A stretch of DNA of 64,000 nt from Geosiphon pyriformis. Lineage: Eukaryota; Glomeromycota; Glomeromycetes; Archaeosporales; Geosiphonaceae. Location: positions 640,392-704,391 of the forward strand of contig JAAOMT010000664.1 of the NCBI GenBank assembly GCA_016748015.1. The letters are read 5' to 3'. How positions within the stretch are numbered: position 1 is the first letter of the stretch; each line of letters begins with the position of its first letter. A program made the translations under genes and the position numbers. This document shows, one piece after another, positions 41,690-51,549 of this stretch. The notes beneath the pieces were generated by a model. The model searched no databases and had not been told where the DNA came from. It saw only the letters and a list, made by a program, of their open reading frames with translations.

Positions 41690-44509
41690 CTACATACCAA
41701 AAATACCAGCCACAGAGAAATCACATAGAAAACCAAACTGCACACTATTTAAGTGAGGATAGAGACCAAAACATGTATGTATATCTAACTTAATTCCAAA
41801 GTTATAAACCATGCTACAGAACCAAACTGAAAACAAACCAGTCACTAATAGAACAATGGATCCATTGTGCAGCAAAAGGCCATGCTTTTTATAATAGGCT
41901 CTCAGTTTGGCCCTTAGCAGCCATATACTAGACCTGTGATTCTTAGCAAAATGATGAACCAGGTCAACCACCAGAGATCCACTATTTGATTCAATCTCCA
42001 AAAACCACTTTGTTTTAGCCACCCAGTCTTTAAACATGAAACCTTTGAACAAAGACATATACAGACTATTCGAGTCCATAGCTTTATGAAGTAAGCAAAC
42101 TACCACACTACAGATGACATGTGCACCCACCAAAATTGTCCAATCCTTAATGGCTTCCAATATTAAGTCATTACGAGTGTTGACATTGAAAACACAAACA
42201 AATATGTGATCTGAATCTTCTAAAAGTCCATAATGAATACATAATACATTAAGATAACTTAAATTATATAATTTTTTTCTCTTGACCACAGGCAACTGAT
42301 GGTGCAAGGCCTTTACGAAGTACAAACTGAGCATCACAGAAGCAGAAATTGTGTAACTAGACTTAATTTGACCATCCATGTGCCACATGTTGAAAGTATG
42401 ATGCTTGTCTATTAAGTCACTGAAAGATTCATCAACCATGTCACTTACATACCTGGATTTCCACCCAACAAGATTAACAGCTTCATAAAGTCTCCTGGTC
42501 ATGTGACAAGCATTGCCAGAAAGAGTTCTGCCTTCTACACTGAGAAAGTGGTGCAATGTTTTGACAGGAAAAATAAAACTAGAACCAGTAACAGCACCGG
42601 CAAAAAAGTTAGCACATTTGTTGCCAATGATACTAGTATGGCCTTTTACCTTATTTCATGTAACCAAAAAATTTTTTGACAGAATAGTATCATAAATAAA
42701 TTCACATTCCATCCAGCATTTTCTTCTAAAGTCTGGTTTGGTGCTTACTAAGATAGTCGCACATAAGTCCAATGAAGCTTGACTATCAGTAAACAACACT
42801 ACTGAGCTATGATTAGGGATACAGTCCAAGACCAGAGTGATTGTCTGCATTTCTGCAAGTGTAGAAGACAGTAAACCAGGAACTCTAACACCAACACCCA
42901 TGTCAGCATTAGGGAAATAAGTGGCAGCATCACCACTAGCACCAGAGGAATCAAAATCTCTAACCAAACTGTTGGTATAAACAGGTATAACATCAGAACC
43001 CACCTGGCTTAAATGATCCTTAACATAACTAGTGTCATATGAAAAAAATTTGGAAGAGAGAAGATATGATGAGTCGTTACCACCAACCAGATCACCAGAC
43101 TCAATAAATTCCACAAGAGAAACAAACCAACCAAGCATCAGTCCCCTAGGATCCAACTTTTTCTATCTATGAAATGTATTCTATGTAAAACACCTGCCAT
43201 GACAATTCAAAAGCTGGTTCACATAGATTATTCCAAACTTTCTGAGCAAACCTACCATCTTCATGTAAATATTCAGTCTAAGGACGTCAGTAGCAGTGAC
43301 TCCACTGCTCACATAAAACATGTTAGTCGTACTACTTCCTAAGGACAGGCCATAAGATGAAAGTGTGTTCATTATGCCAGCTAAAAAACAGTCCACAGGA
43401 TTGCCTGGGAGCATCATCGGAAAATTAAGAGGGTTTTGGAGCAGCCAACTAATGATCTATAGATCCATCACATGGTGTTCGAACAAGTCACTGAGTACAC
43501 TCACAGAATTGGCAAAGGACACAAAATTGGCCAGTAAATTTTCAGCTAAGAGCTGCCTAAATGGCACTATGTTATATAAATTTGGGTAATAAAAAGCCTT
43601 TGTGAGAAAATCTTTAGGCAGGTTAGCCTTGAGTTTTAGATCTTTTCTTAACAACTTGTCCTATTTTTCATACACATTAATAGGAACATGACTAAATTGG
43701 AGCCTATAATTAATAATAGGCTGTAAAACAGCAGAAACTAGATACAGAAATTGTTTATTAGAAACTGTTTTCCTTAGAACCAAGTTTGTAAAAAACTTCA
43801 AGTCCAAATGTGCCTTAACAATACTAGGGTAAAAAAGTTCCTCAGTTGATAAAAAAATGTCCAAGTATCTATAAGTCTCACATTTTTTCACTATTGTAAT
43901 GTTCAATTCACTGATTACCAGTCAAGGATTGACAGCTTTTTTGTTGATTGGTATAGCCACTGTCTTATCTATATTGATCGAAATGTCATTAACACAAAAA
44001 AATTCACTAGCAATATTTAAAATACTTTGAGTAGCAGTCAAGCTGTTTCCAATTCAGATTGTATCATCCACAAAGGCTTCAGCAACCATAAAAAACATCT
44101 TGCTGGACCCAAAATCTGGTTTGCCAGTGTGCATAAAGAACCTGAATTCCATCTTATAGCCATATGCATATCCAAACTTCTTGACCTCGCAAAGTAAAGA
44201 ATCATAAAAGATCCTCCACAGTAATGGAGAAAAAACTTCTCCTTGGTCAAGTCCATTATAGACTGTGTATCTTGACATTAACACAAAATCCGTCATAACA
44301 CAGTTTATCCAACCATTATGAATATTCTCAAAAAACTTAACAAAATAAGAACACATTTTGATCCTGTTCAGACTATTTTTCAAGTAATGCCATCCAACAG
44401 AGTTATACACTTTTCACATGTCCTGCAGCACCAATCATACTTTTCTGCTCTTTTCCAGAGCATTTTTGACCACCAAACCAACAGCAAAAATTGAAAAAAG
44501 AGTAGACAT
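41690..44509 (-). pseudogene. LINE D1 ORF2, C-terminal half (RT, RNase H, C-terminal region)
   Basis: ORF2 continues after element B in the frame predicted by removing 9997 + 4 bases. RT: KVYNSVGWHYLKNSL, GLDQGEVFSPLLWRIFYDSL (about 44250) and EAFVDDTI (about 44061-44080), the only copy here with both catalytic Asp residues. The thumb region SINIDKTVAIPI and ILDLKFFTNLVL follow. RNase H (43156-42600) has VYTNSLV (first Asp now Asn), STLAEMQTITLVLD, LFTDSQASLDLC, and GNKCANFF (last Asp now Asn). The C-terminal part (42556-41690) is uninterrupted for 288 codons and contains a His/Cys-rich segment that may bind zinc. A few stops remain, mostly Trp to TGA or TAG. Confidence 0.85.
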
Positions 44510-45489
44510 TGTTACCAAAAGTTTTTGGTCTCTTTTCTGTAATATTGTTGATGCCTGTTTGCTGTGAATTCACGTTTTCTGGATATGATTGAACCTCCAG
44601 TAACTGAATTTATCTTCAAATTATCTTCTATAATTTGAACTGCTGGGCTTATAAGTGGAATGGCCAATTCTGTGCCAGTTATTTTATGTAGTTACATTGT
44701 AGTAAATGTTAACTCTTTCCTAAGAATTGCTCATCTGGAAGCTCACTAAAATGTGTAGTTACTTTGCTGTGAAAATCAACTCTTCTACAAGAATCTCGTC
44801 TGTAGACTATCTTAATGATTATGATAAGAAAATAAAAGAAAGAAAATAAAAATGTAAAAGAAATAGAATTCTGTCAAGGGAAACGTTTTTTATCCAGATC
44901 TGGAGTCACTAACAGTTTACTGAAATTGGTAGCTAATCAATTTCAAAACGTTAGTTGGGTTTTGAGGATTTTCCAAATGCAATAATTAAAAAATTTGGTT
45001 TTTCGAATTATTTAATATTTATTTCTTTTTGTGTGTGTAGGAATGGTTCTAAGTGATAAATCTAAAGTAAGATACATTTTTTCAAAGAGAGAAGCTTTTC
45101 TTTTATACAACTTGTTGTAACACTATTTTATGAACTTGAACTTTGCTATTTTTTATAATTTTGCTGAACTAAAGATACATTTTGGCAAACTACAAGTTAT
45201 TTCTGCAAACTATTAGATATTTTGGTAAACTATCAATTATTTTAGCGAATTTCTTACAAATTTTGGCAAACTTTTTGAATGTTACATAGTTCAGGGTATT
45301 GCATGATTGATCATTACAATTAGATTACATTTGTGTTATATACAAATTGGGTTATTAATTAAATGATAATTTCAGATATTTTGCTAATGTAATAAGTGAT
45401 AATTTGAAATGATAATATATGCTAATTAATGATAAGATTTATAAAAGTAATTTTATGCTAAACAATATCTCTAATTTTATCTGGTAACA
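44510..45489 (-). repeat. 3' LTR of B
   Basis: A 980-bp LTR starting TGTTACCAAAAG and ending CTGGTAACA. A TATA box (TATAAAAG, minus strand) lies at 45100-45107, and five or six 20-bp units at about 45158-45280. Confidence 0.92.
45158..45280. repeat. 20-bp tandem units in B LTR
   Basis: Units of the form ATTTTGGCAAACTAYAAGTT occur about six times in tandem, differing by one or a few bases. The right LTR has the same array (about 54172-54292), and the decayed B2 LTR has it too. Confidence 0.75.
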
Positions 45490-46177
45490 TAACCTCCTCC
45501 TCAAGACTGAGCTCCATTGAAGTCCAAGTACTGTCTGTAATTTCCAAATAATAATCCAAAATTATTGAAGAAATTTGGTCTGAAAATTGTTGAAATTTCA
45601 GTTCTGTGAGCTTTTCAATGTATTGAATCTTCAAAGGCTGTAAAATTGGGTTTTGTAGAACGTTTTCACAGGTGTGGAATAGGTCATAAAGTCTAAGAGC
45701 AGCTCTTAGTTTATAATGACTGTTTGTAGGTTCAGCTGTTGTCTTGAATTTGTTGTGAAGTTGTTTCCAAATAGCTTTTTTTGTGAGGTTTGCTGCTATA
45801 AGCTCCTGTTTTCATTCATGAAGTGTTTTTCCAATGTAGAAATATCTATATATTGGAATATAGTTGTAGTTTTCTTCGTTAAGACACAGTTGAAGTTTTT
45901 GTTGAATAGTAGTATTTGGTGAAATACTAATAGGAGTGAGCATTAAGTTTTCTCTTAAAGCAAGCTTTAAAAGTTCTGGCAGATGAATTCCAGAATAACT
46001 TCTTGTATTCTTCTTATATGAGTGATATTTTTGTGCATTTGGGGCTAAATTTGTAACTACTTTTGTTTGGGTATAATTAATGTGGTTTCTAGTAACAGTA
46101 ATAGATAATTTGGGTATTGTTTTTAAAGTTAACATTTGTTTTTGGGATAATTGTTGAATGTTTTGAGGAATAGTCAT
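45458..46177 (-). pseudogene. ORF3 of gypsy B, uncharacterised conserved protein
   Basis: A separate ORF follows integrase, starting at a good ATG (46177, MTIPQNIQQLSQKQM) and ending at 45458; it is 239 codons with one internal TGA (near 45810). Features: Thr/Asn-rich start, KLSITVTRNHINYTQTK, HLPELLKLALRENLMLTPISI, KAIWKQLHNKFKT, and AALRLYDLFHTCENV. The end, SLEEEVMLPDKIRDIV, is encoded by the polypurine tract and the first bases of the LTR. The size, position, LxLYDxF motif and acidic PPT-encoded end all match ORF3 of family A. No signal peptide or membrane span visible. Function unknown. Confidence 0.75.
45493..45502 (-). promoter_or_regulatory. Polypurine tract of B
   Basis: GAGGAGGAGG on the minus strand lies three bases from the 3' LTR and encodes the Glu run at the end of ORF3. 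Confidence 0.85.
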
Positions 46178-46239
46178 TATAAGAGATTTGAAAATAAAAG
46201 AAAATTATTTTTGGTATATGGGTTTTTATGTTATTTTTG

Positions 46240-47640
46240 TTTTGTTTTTGTGAGATTGTTTCTAAATTATAAGGAGATAACTATAATAATAAATTTAAAT
46301 TAAGTGTTTAAGTTGGGAGGTTGTTCAATGACAACTATTGGTTTTAAATTTTGGAGAATATCTTCGGGATTGATTAAAGGAGAATGTGTACCAATTTGTG
46401 GAATTATAGTGTTTCAAACAATCTTCATGTGCAACTTTTGCTAGGATTTTGTCATCAAGTCTTAGTTTGTATGATTCATTGCCTAGGACTTCATGGATAA
46501 AGAATAGTCCATCCTATTTATTTTCAAATTTTCCACTCTATTGTTTTTTAGCTTTAGTTTTGTGTAAGAGAACTTTGTTTTTGATTTTAAATCCATTGGT
46601 AATTGGAGGCAATTTGTTATCATGCCATTCTTTTTGTTGAGCTTGTGAGTGTTTAATATGGGTGGCTGCTATTCATCATTTTCTTTCCAACATGCTAAGC
46701 AGAGTATAGGCTCTTTGTTGTAGTGTTTCCTAGAAAGTGTTTTTATCGATTGGTTGTGCTGGGTATGTTTCTACTGTGAAACTAATTGGTAATATTGCTG
46801 TTCTTCTATAAGTTAAATCAAATAGTGTGTGTTTTGTGGTATCTTGTTTTAGTGTTCTATATGCTAATAACACTGATGGAATAAAAAGATCCCATTCTTG
46901 CTCAAAATTGGTTGAGACTTTGGCTAATGATTCACACAATATTCTGTTGAAATGTTCTATAAGTTCATTTGTTTGTAGATGGTAAGGCGAAGATAATAGT
47001 CTTTTGACATTAAATTGTCCACAAATTTCCTGGATTAAATTGTTCATGAAATGTGTTCCTTGATCAGATAAAAGTTCTATTGGGCATTCATGTCTACAAA
47101 TAATGTCTTTGTAGATGAAGTTTGCTACTGATTTTGCATTTGTTCATTGAATGGCTCTGGCTTCGGGCCATTTGGTGAGATAGTCTACAGCTACTGCAAT
47201 ATAATGGTTTCCTTGGTTTGTGATAGGAAGTGGTTTGACTAAATTGATACCAACTCAGTCAAAAGGCTGTCCAACTTTGATTGGGTTTAAAGGTTTTGTA
47301 GAACAAGTTCCTCCTTTTCTTTGACAACTATTACAAGACTTAACATATTCATAAATGTCTTTTCTCATTTGAGACCAAAAATAATATTCTAGTGTTCTCT
47401 GAGTGGTGCTGTCTTTTCCTAGGTGTGCTGATAAAAAGTCTGAGTGCATGTTATATAAAATGGTTTTTTTTTCATGTTCTTGTATTAATCTGAGTGGACT
47501 GTCTGGGTTTCTGAAGTTTTGATAATAAATAATGTTGTTGTGTAAGAAGTATTGTTTGGCTTGTTGTTGTAACCAATGTTTTTCATCTGGGGACCAATCT
47601 GTTGAGATTGTTAATGTCTTCAAATATTATTTAAAATTGT
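46240..47640 (-). pseudogene. Integrase of gypsy B
   Basis: The open stretch 47623-47255 covers the N-terminal zinc-binding domain: NMHSDFLSAHLG, CNSCQRKGG. The core follows. The first Asp position reads VGINLVK (Asn), with a stop just before (FD then TGA). LLSDQGTHFM keeps the second Asp (about 47050-47070), and NELIEHFNRILCE keeps the Glu (about 46960). The open stretch 47047-46730 includes AYRTLKQDTTKHTLF. The C-terminal module reads KIKNKVLLHKTKAKKQ, then DGLFFIHEVLGNESYKLRL, of GPY/F type, to about 46240. One catalytic residue lost and about six stops. Confidence 0.85.
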
Positions 47641-47659
47641 TGTAGTTTTCAGAGTTCAT

Positions 47660-48180
47660 TGTTTGTTGTTTTGTTGTTAATTCAAATGGGTGTTGGTTTT
47701 GTATTCTAATCTTGCTTCATTCTTGAGAGACAATCAACATTGGTGTGGAGTTTTCCTGGTTTGTGGTGTACAATGTATCAGTAGTTGGCTAAAAATCCTG
47801 TCCATCAGGTTTGTTTTGCATTTAGCTGAGTGTTTTTGTTCTGAAGCCATTTGAGTCCAATATTATTAGTGATAATATCGAATTCTTTAGGTCTGAGATA
47901 AAGGTTGAAGTGGTGTAGGGCCCAAATTACAGCTGCTGTTTCTAGTTCTGTGGCAGAGTAGTTTTTCTTTGCTGGTTTTAATGTTCTGCTAGCATAAGCG
48001 ATTACTCGCTCATTTCCGTTGTCATCTAATTGTGATAAGATGGCACCAAAGGCAGTGTAAGAAGCATCTGTAGCTAGTCAAAATCGGTTACTGAAGTCTG
48101 GATAGGCTAGAATTGGAGCTGTTGTCAGCTTTTTCTTGAGAATTTCAAAAGCTTTTTGGTGTTCTTCCGTCTATTTGTAT
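47660..48180 (-). pseudogene. RNase H of gypsy B
   Basis: Blocks in order: EEHQKAFEILKKKLTTAPILA, RFxLATDASYTAFGAILSQL (first Asp intact), ERVIAYASRTLKPAKKNYSA, TELETAAVIWALHHF (Glu intact), then DIITNNIGLKWLQ, where the Asp of the usual TDH motif is Asn, and NVDCLSRMKQD. A few stops are present. It follows RT directly, as in other gypsy elements. Confidence 0.8.
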
Positions 48181-48189
48181 TCAACGTTT

Positions 48190-48960
48190 TTAGTGAGCTG
48201 GTTGAGAGGTTTTGCAATTTCTGAGAATCATTTAATAAATTTTCGGTAATAGAAAGCTAATCCAATAAATCCTCTCAATTCTGTGGTATTTTGTAGAGTC
48301 TTGAAGTTCTTAACAGTGCTGATTTTTCCAGGTTCTGGTTTAATTTCATCTTTGCTTACAATGTGGCCAAGAAAGGCCAAACTCGTTTTTCCAAAGTAGC
48401 ATTTTTTGATGTTTAGTTTCAATCCTGCTTTTCATAATCATTGAAAAACTTCTTACAGGTGTTTTAAGTATAATTCAAAAGATGGTGAATAAACATTAGT
48501 ATTATCGAGATAGACAACTACTGATTTTTAAAGGAGGCCTTTGTAAACAACATCCATGAGTCTTTGGAATGTTGCTGATGCATTGCATAATCCGAAAGGC
48601 ATTATGTTAAATTCATAATTTCCTCTTTGAGTGGTGAATGCTGTTTTGGAGCAATCTTTGGGATCCATGGCAACTTGCCAATATCCGCTTTCTAGATCTA
48701 GTGTTGAAAAGTATTTGGATTTTCCAAGGGCATCTAACATGTCATCAATTTGGGGAAAAGGGTAGGCATTTCCAATGGTGACACTGTTGAGTTGTCAATA
48801 ATCAACACAAAATCATATCTTTCTATTTTTCTTTTTAACTAGGACCACAGATGAGGTCCATGGACTCATTAATAGTTGAATAAGACCATTGTTAAGCATC
48901 CATTGCACTTCTTTTTGGATAAATTGGTGACTTTCTGAGACAACTCGGTAGGAAGACAAC
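48190..48960 (-). pseudogene. Reverse transcriptase of gypsy B
   Basis: The reading begins RVVSESHQFIQKEVQWMLNNG and SSVVLVKKK, then FCVDY and QLNSVTIGNAYPFPQIDDML. The open stretch 48740-48528 holds KYFSTLDLESGYWQVAMDPKD, TAFTTQRGNYEFNIMPFGL and NASATFQRLMDVVY. The catalytic motif at about 48493-48520 reads VYLDNTNVYSP, again LDN. The connection (48422-48228) reads LNIKKCYFGKTSLAFLGHIV and ELRGFIGLAFYYRKFIK. A frame change separates it from the dUTPase frame upstream. Confidence 0.87.
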
Positions 48961-49099
48961 AATTAAATCTCTGTTCATTATACAAAATGTGTTTTTTAGT
49001 TATATAATTTTTAAAATAGTAATTTGATTTTTCTATCCATCTCAAAATTTTTTCTTTTTTCTTGGTTTGGCATCTCCTGTATAGATTTGGTGTTGAACC

Positions 49100-49560
49100 A
49101 AATTGGTTCTTCCTAATTCATTGTTGTTTTTAGCAAAGATATCAGCAAATTCTGCAATTAACTCTTTGAGCTGGCTCTGTTGTTGTGGTTCAAGTTGTCC
49201 CATGTTGATTTAAGATAGTTTTTCCATGACAACATGGTAGTTTTCAGAACTGGGATTTGGGTTGATTTTTAGTAGTGAATGTTCAATGATTTCTGAGAAA
49301 TTGGGAACTGTCTGAGGTAATTCTTGTTGAAAGATATTACTGTAAATGACTCCAATTTCTAAGTTATTTAATAAAACTATGAGATAATTGTTGGGATTGT
49401 AAAAAATAACTCAGATTTTCTTTGTTCCTTCTAGAATATAAATGTTTAGGATCGAGATATTATGTTTCAAGCAAACTTGTTCGTTGGATTCAAAAATTTG
49501 TTGTGTGGTTGTTGACTTTGGGCAGGTGTAAATTTCCGGATGTTCTTTAAAGGGTGAAAT
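49100..49560 (-). pseudogene. Linker between dUTPase and RT (gypsy B)
   Basis: In the dUTPase frame the polyprotein continues PITISPFKEHPEIYTCPKS, then EQVCLKHNISILNIYILEG and YNPNNYLIVLLNNLEIGVIY, ending ELIAEFADIFAKNNNELGRTN and HQIYTGDAKP, the usual lead-in to a gypsy RT. The part NIYILEG...NPNNYLIVLLNN...IGVIY could form a small beta barrel. No function assigned. Confidence 0.6.
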
Positions 49561-49569
49561 AGTAATTGG

Positions 49570-50175
49570 TTATAGGAGTCGTAAAATCTGATGAAATTCA
49601 TTCTGTTCATTAAGAGCTATGTTTACTGGAACTGTGAATTGTCCAGTTGAACCAAAACCTTTGGTTCCTCTTTCACTCTTTTCCAATTGTTCTCTTTGAC
49701 TGACTAATTGTAAACCCGAAATGTTGATTAAAGGTAAATAAATAGCTTGAGCAATTTTTTTGACATGTTCAATCTGAAAAGGTTTATTGGTTTCATTTTG
49801 TAACATGATTGTAATGTCTTCTGTATATCCTGCATCTATGATTTCTCCTCTAACATTAATTCCTTTGCTTGCCAATAATGATCGTGAAGTGATTTAGACC
49901 ATTGCTCCTAGTGAGATTTTGAGAGCAATTTTGAGGTTGATTTTTGTGAGCAATTTAGGTTTGAAAGTAAGGGTATCTTTTCCTGGATATCTTAAATCAT
50001 ATTCAGCATCAATTTTGTGGGCTTTTTCAGACTTTATTCCTTGTCTATTGTTGTTGAAGTATTTGAGTTGTGAAGCAGGCTGATTTTCGATGAGATAGAC
50101 AAGTGTGGCTTCTATTTTTTCTGTTGCTTTAGGTTCTCCAAATTCAATTTCATATTCATCACTTTTACTGGACAA
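49570..50175 (-). pseudogene. dUTPase domain of gypsy B polyprotein
   Basis: This trimeric-type dUTPase converts dUTP to dUMP, limiting uracil in DNA copies. Five motifs appear in order: motif 1 region KIDAEYDLRYP (usual DAGYDL), motif 2 SRSLLASKGI (usual RSSLAxKG), motif 3 RGEIIDAGYTEDITIML (usual GVIDAGYxGEI), motif 4 VKKIAQAIYLPLI, and motif 5 ERGTKGFGSTGQF (about 49640-49680). One stop (near 49895, Gln codon to TAA) divides it. It lies in the gag-protease frame, downstream of the Cys-rich module and before RT. The Gly of DAGYDL is Glu here, probably a degraded residue. The old copy B2 has the same domain at the window start. Confidence 0.85.
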
Positions 50176-50249
50176 GAGAATGCTAAAAGTGTAGCATTCA
50201 GGACACTATTGTTCATTGCAAGGCATTATGCATTCCTCACATAATTTAA

Positions 50250-50860
50250 TGTTCATTTGCTTTAGCTATTGAGCTTGAGCTTCTTTGGTCGGGTAAGTGT
50301 GACTGGCAATTTGGTGATATACTTCTACTTTATCTTCATAGTTGTATCCAGCGATTTCAAAGGTATATGCAATGTATTCTGATTCTTTCATTTGACGAAC
50401 ATTTTCTTGAGTGGCTCTGTTGATTAAAGCTATTGCTAAATCGAAAATCATTTCAGCATCATAAGGGTAATAGTACAGTTTGTTGAAAGTGCTATTGTAA
50501 GCAGTATTAAAAGGTGTTCCTTTTTTGACTTTTTCTGAAATTGATAAAACATATTGACAGGTTTGATCGCAGACTCCTCCTTTCATTGCAACATCAATCC
50601 AATTGTATTCTTCTGGTAGCATATCTCCACAAGTCAAACAAGGAGTGTTGTCCTATTTTCTACTTCTTTTTATTAGGTGGTCCCATTATTCTCTGTGGCA
50701 AGCCTTGCAGTAATAACAAGTATGATTTTCATATTCTTCTTCAGGTAAAATGCAGGCTCTCATTGATGAAAGTTTCTTGTGGCAATCTTTGCATTTGAGT
50801 GGAATGTAAGGGCATTGTTTTCGTGGTTCTGGTTTTGAATAGGGGACATTCCATCCAGGT
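50250..50860 (-). pseudogene. Cys-rich module between protease and dUTPase (gypsy B)
   Basis: Cys pairs in order: CPYIPLKCKDCHKKLSSM, then CYYCKACHRE (about 50690-50715), CLTCGDML (about 50620) and CDQTCQYVLSISEKV. The spacing suggests two or more zinc ribbons. A helical stretch follows, KLYYYPYDAEMIFDLAIALI, NVRQMKESEYIAYTFEIAGY, ending near KEAQAQ, then a further Cys group CEECIMPC and CPECYTF. A smaller Cys/Trp segment lies at the same place in family A. I do not know its function; a role in nucleic-acid binding or polyprotein folding is only a guess. One stop splits it near 50686. Confidence 0.6.
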
Positions 50861-51549
50861 GTTACTGGTTCTTTTGTTTCAAGAGAATCGTATGTTGAAA
50901 AATACTGTTGTTCAGTTTCATCAGCCCAATTGGAGGTTGATCCAAGTGCCATAAATGTTTCAATGATGGGTTTTTCTTCTTCCAGTTTGAATTCAAAAGC
51001 CGGGGCTTTTTCGGAGTGTTTGTTGAATGTACTACAAGTGGCAAGTACTCGGGCATGTTGTCCTTGGTAGGAGATTGTTAACTCTTGTGTCTTCCAATTT
51101 AGATTAGCATTGGCTTTTTGGAGCCAATTGTTTCTGATGAGAGCTTGGTATTGGGGAGCATCCATGACCAGAACTTTGACTAGAATAGTAATTTCGTCAA
51201 TTGTGAATGGGAAGTTGTCAATCTTTCCTACTGGAGTTTTTTTCATGCCATTAGCAGTGACAATAATTGTCTGAGCTGGTTGGTTAATGTTTCTTTTTAG
51301 CTGTTGCATCAATTGATATGTGATGATGCTTCCAGTGGATCTACTGTCTAGGATCAAGTGAATTGGCTTTCTTTCTACTTCAGCTTCTGTGTACATTGCA
51401 GTGATGGCTTTTTGCTTATTAGTCGTTGCATTGCTAAGCAAGAATGGTGATTCATTTGCTTCAAATTCAAAAGGAAATATATCTGAAAGGTTGGTATTTT
51501 CAACAATTCTGGCTGGTGAGATTATGGTAGGAGTATAAAAAGAGTTTTG
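50861..51549 (-). pseudogene. Retropepsin-like protease of gypsy B
   Basis: It is part of an open stretch of 251 codons (51441-50686), in frame with gag. The active site at about 51336-51352 reads HLILDSRSTGSIITYQLM, where a DSG(S/T) motif would be expected; Arg replaces Gly. The strand TIIVTANGMKKTPVGKI and the second half DAPQYQALIRNNWLQKANANL complete a retropepsin-like pattern, like the protease region of A2 (VGNEWLKKAKVLLN). An acidic Ser-rich linker follows (FKLEEEKPIIETFMALG). Confidence 0.78.
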
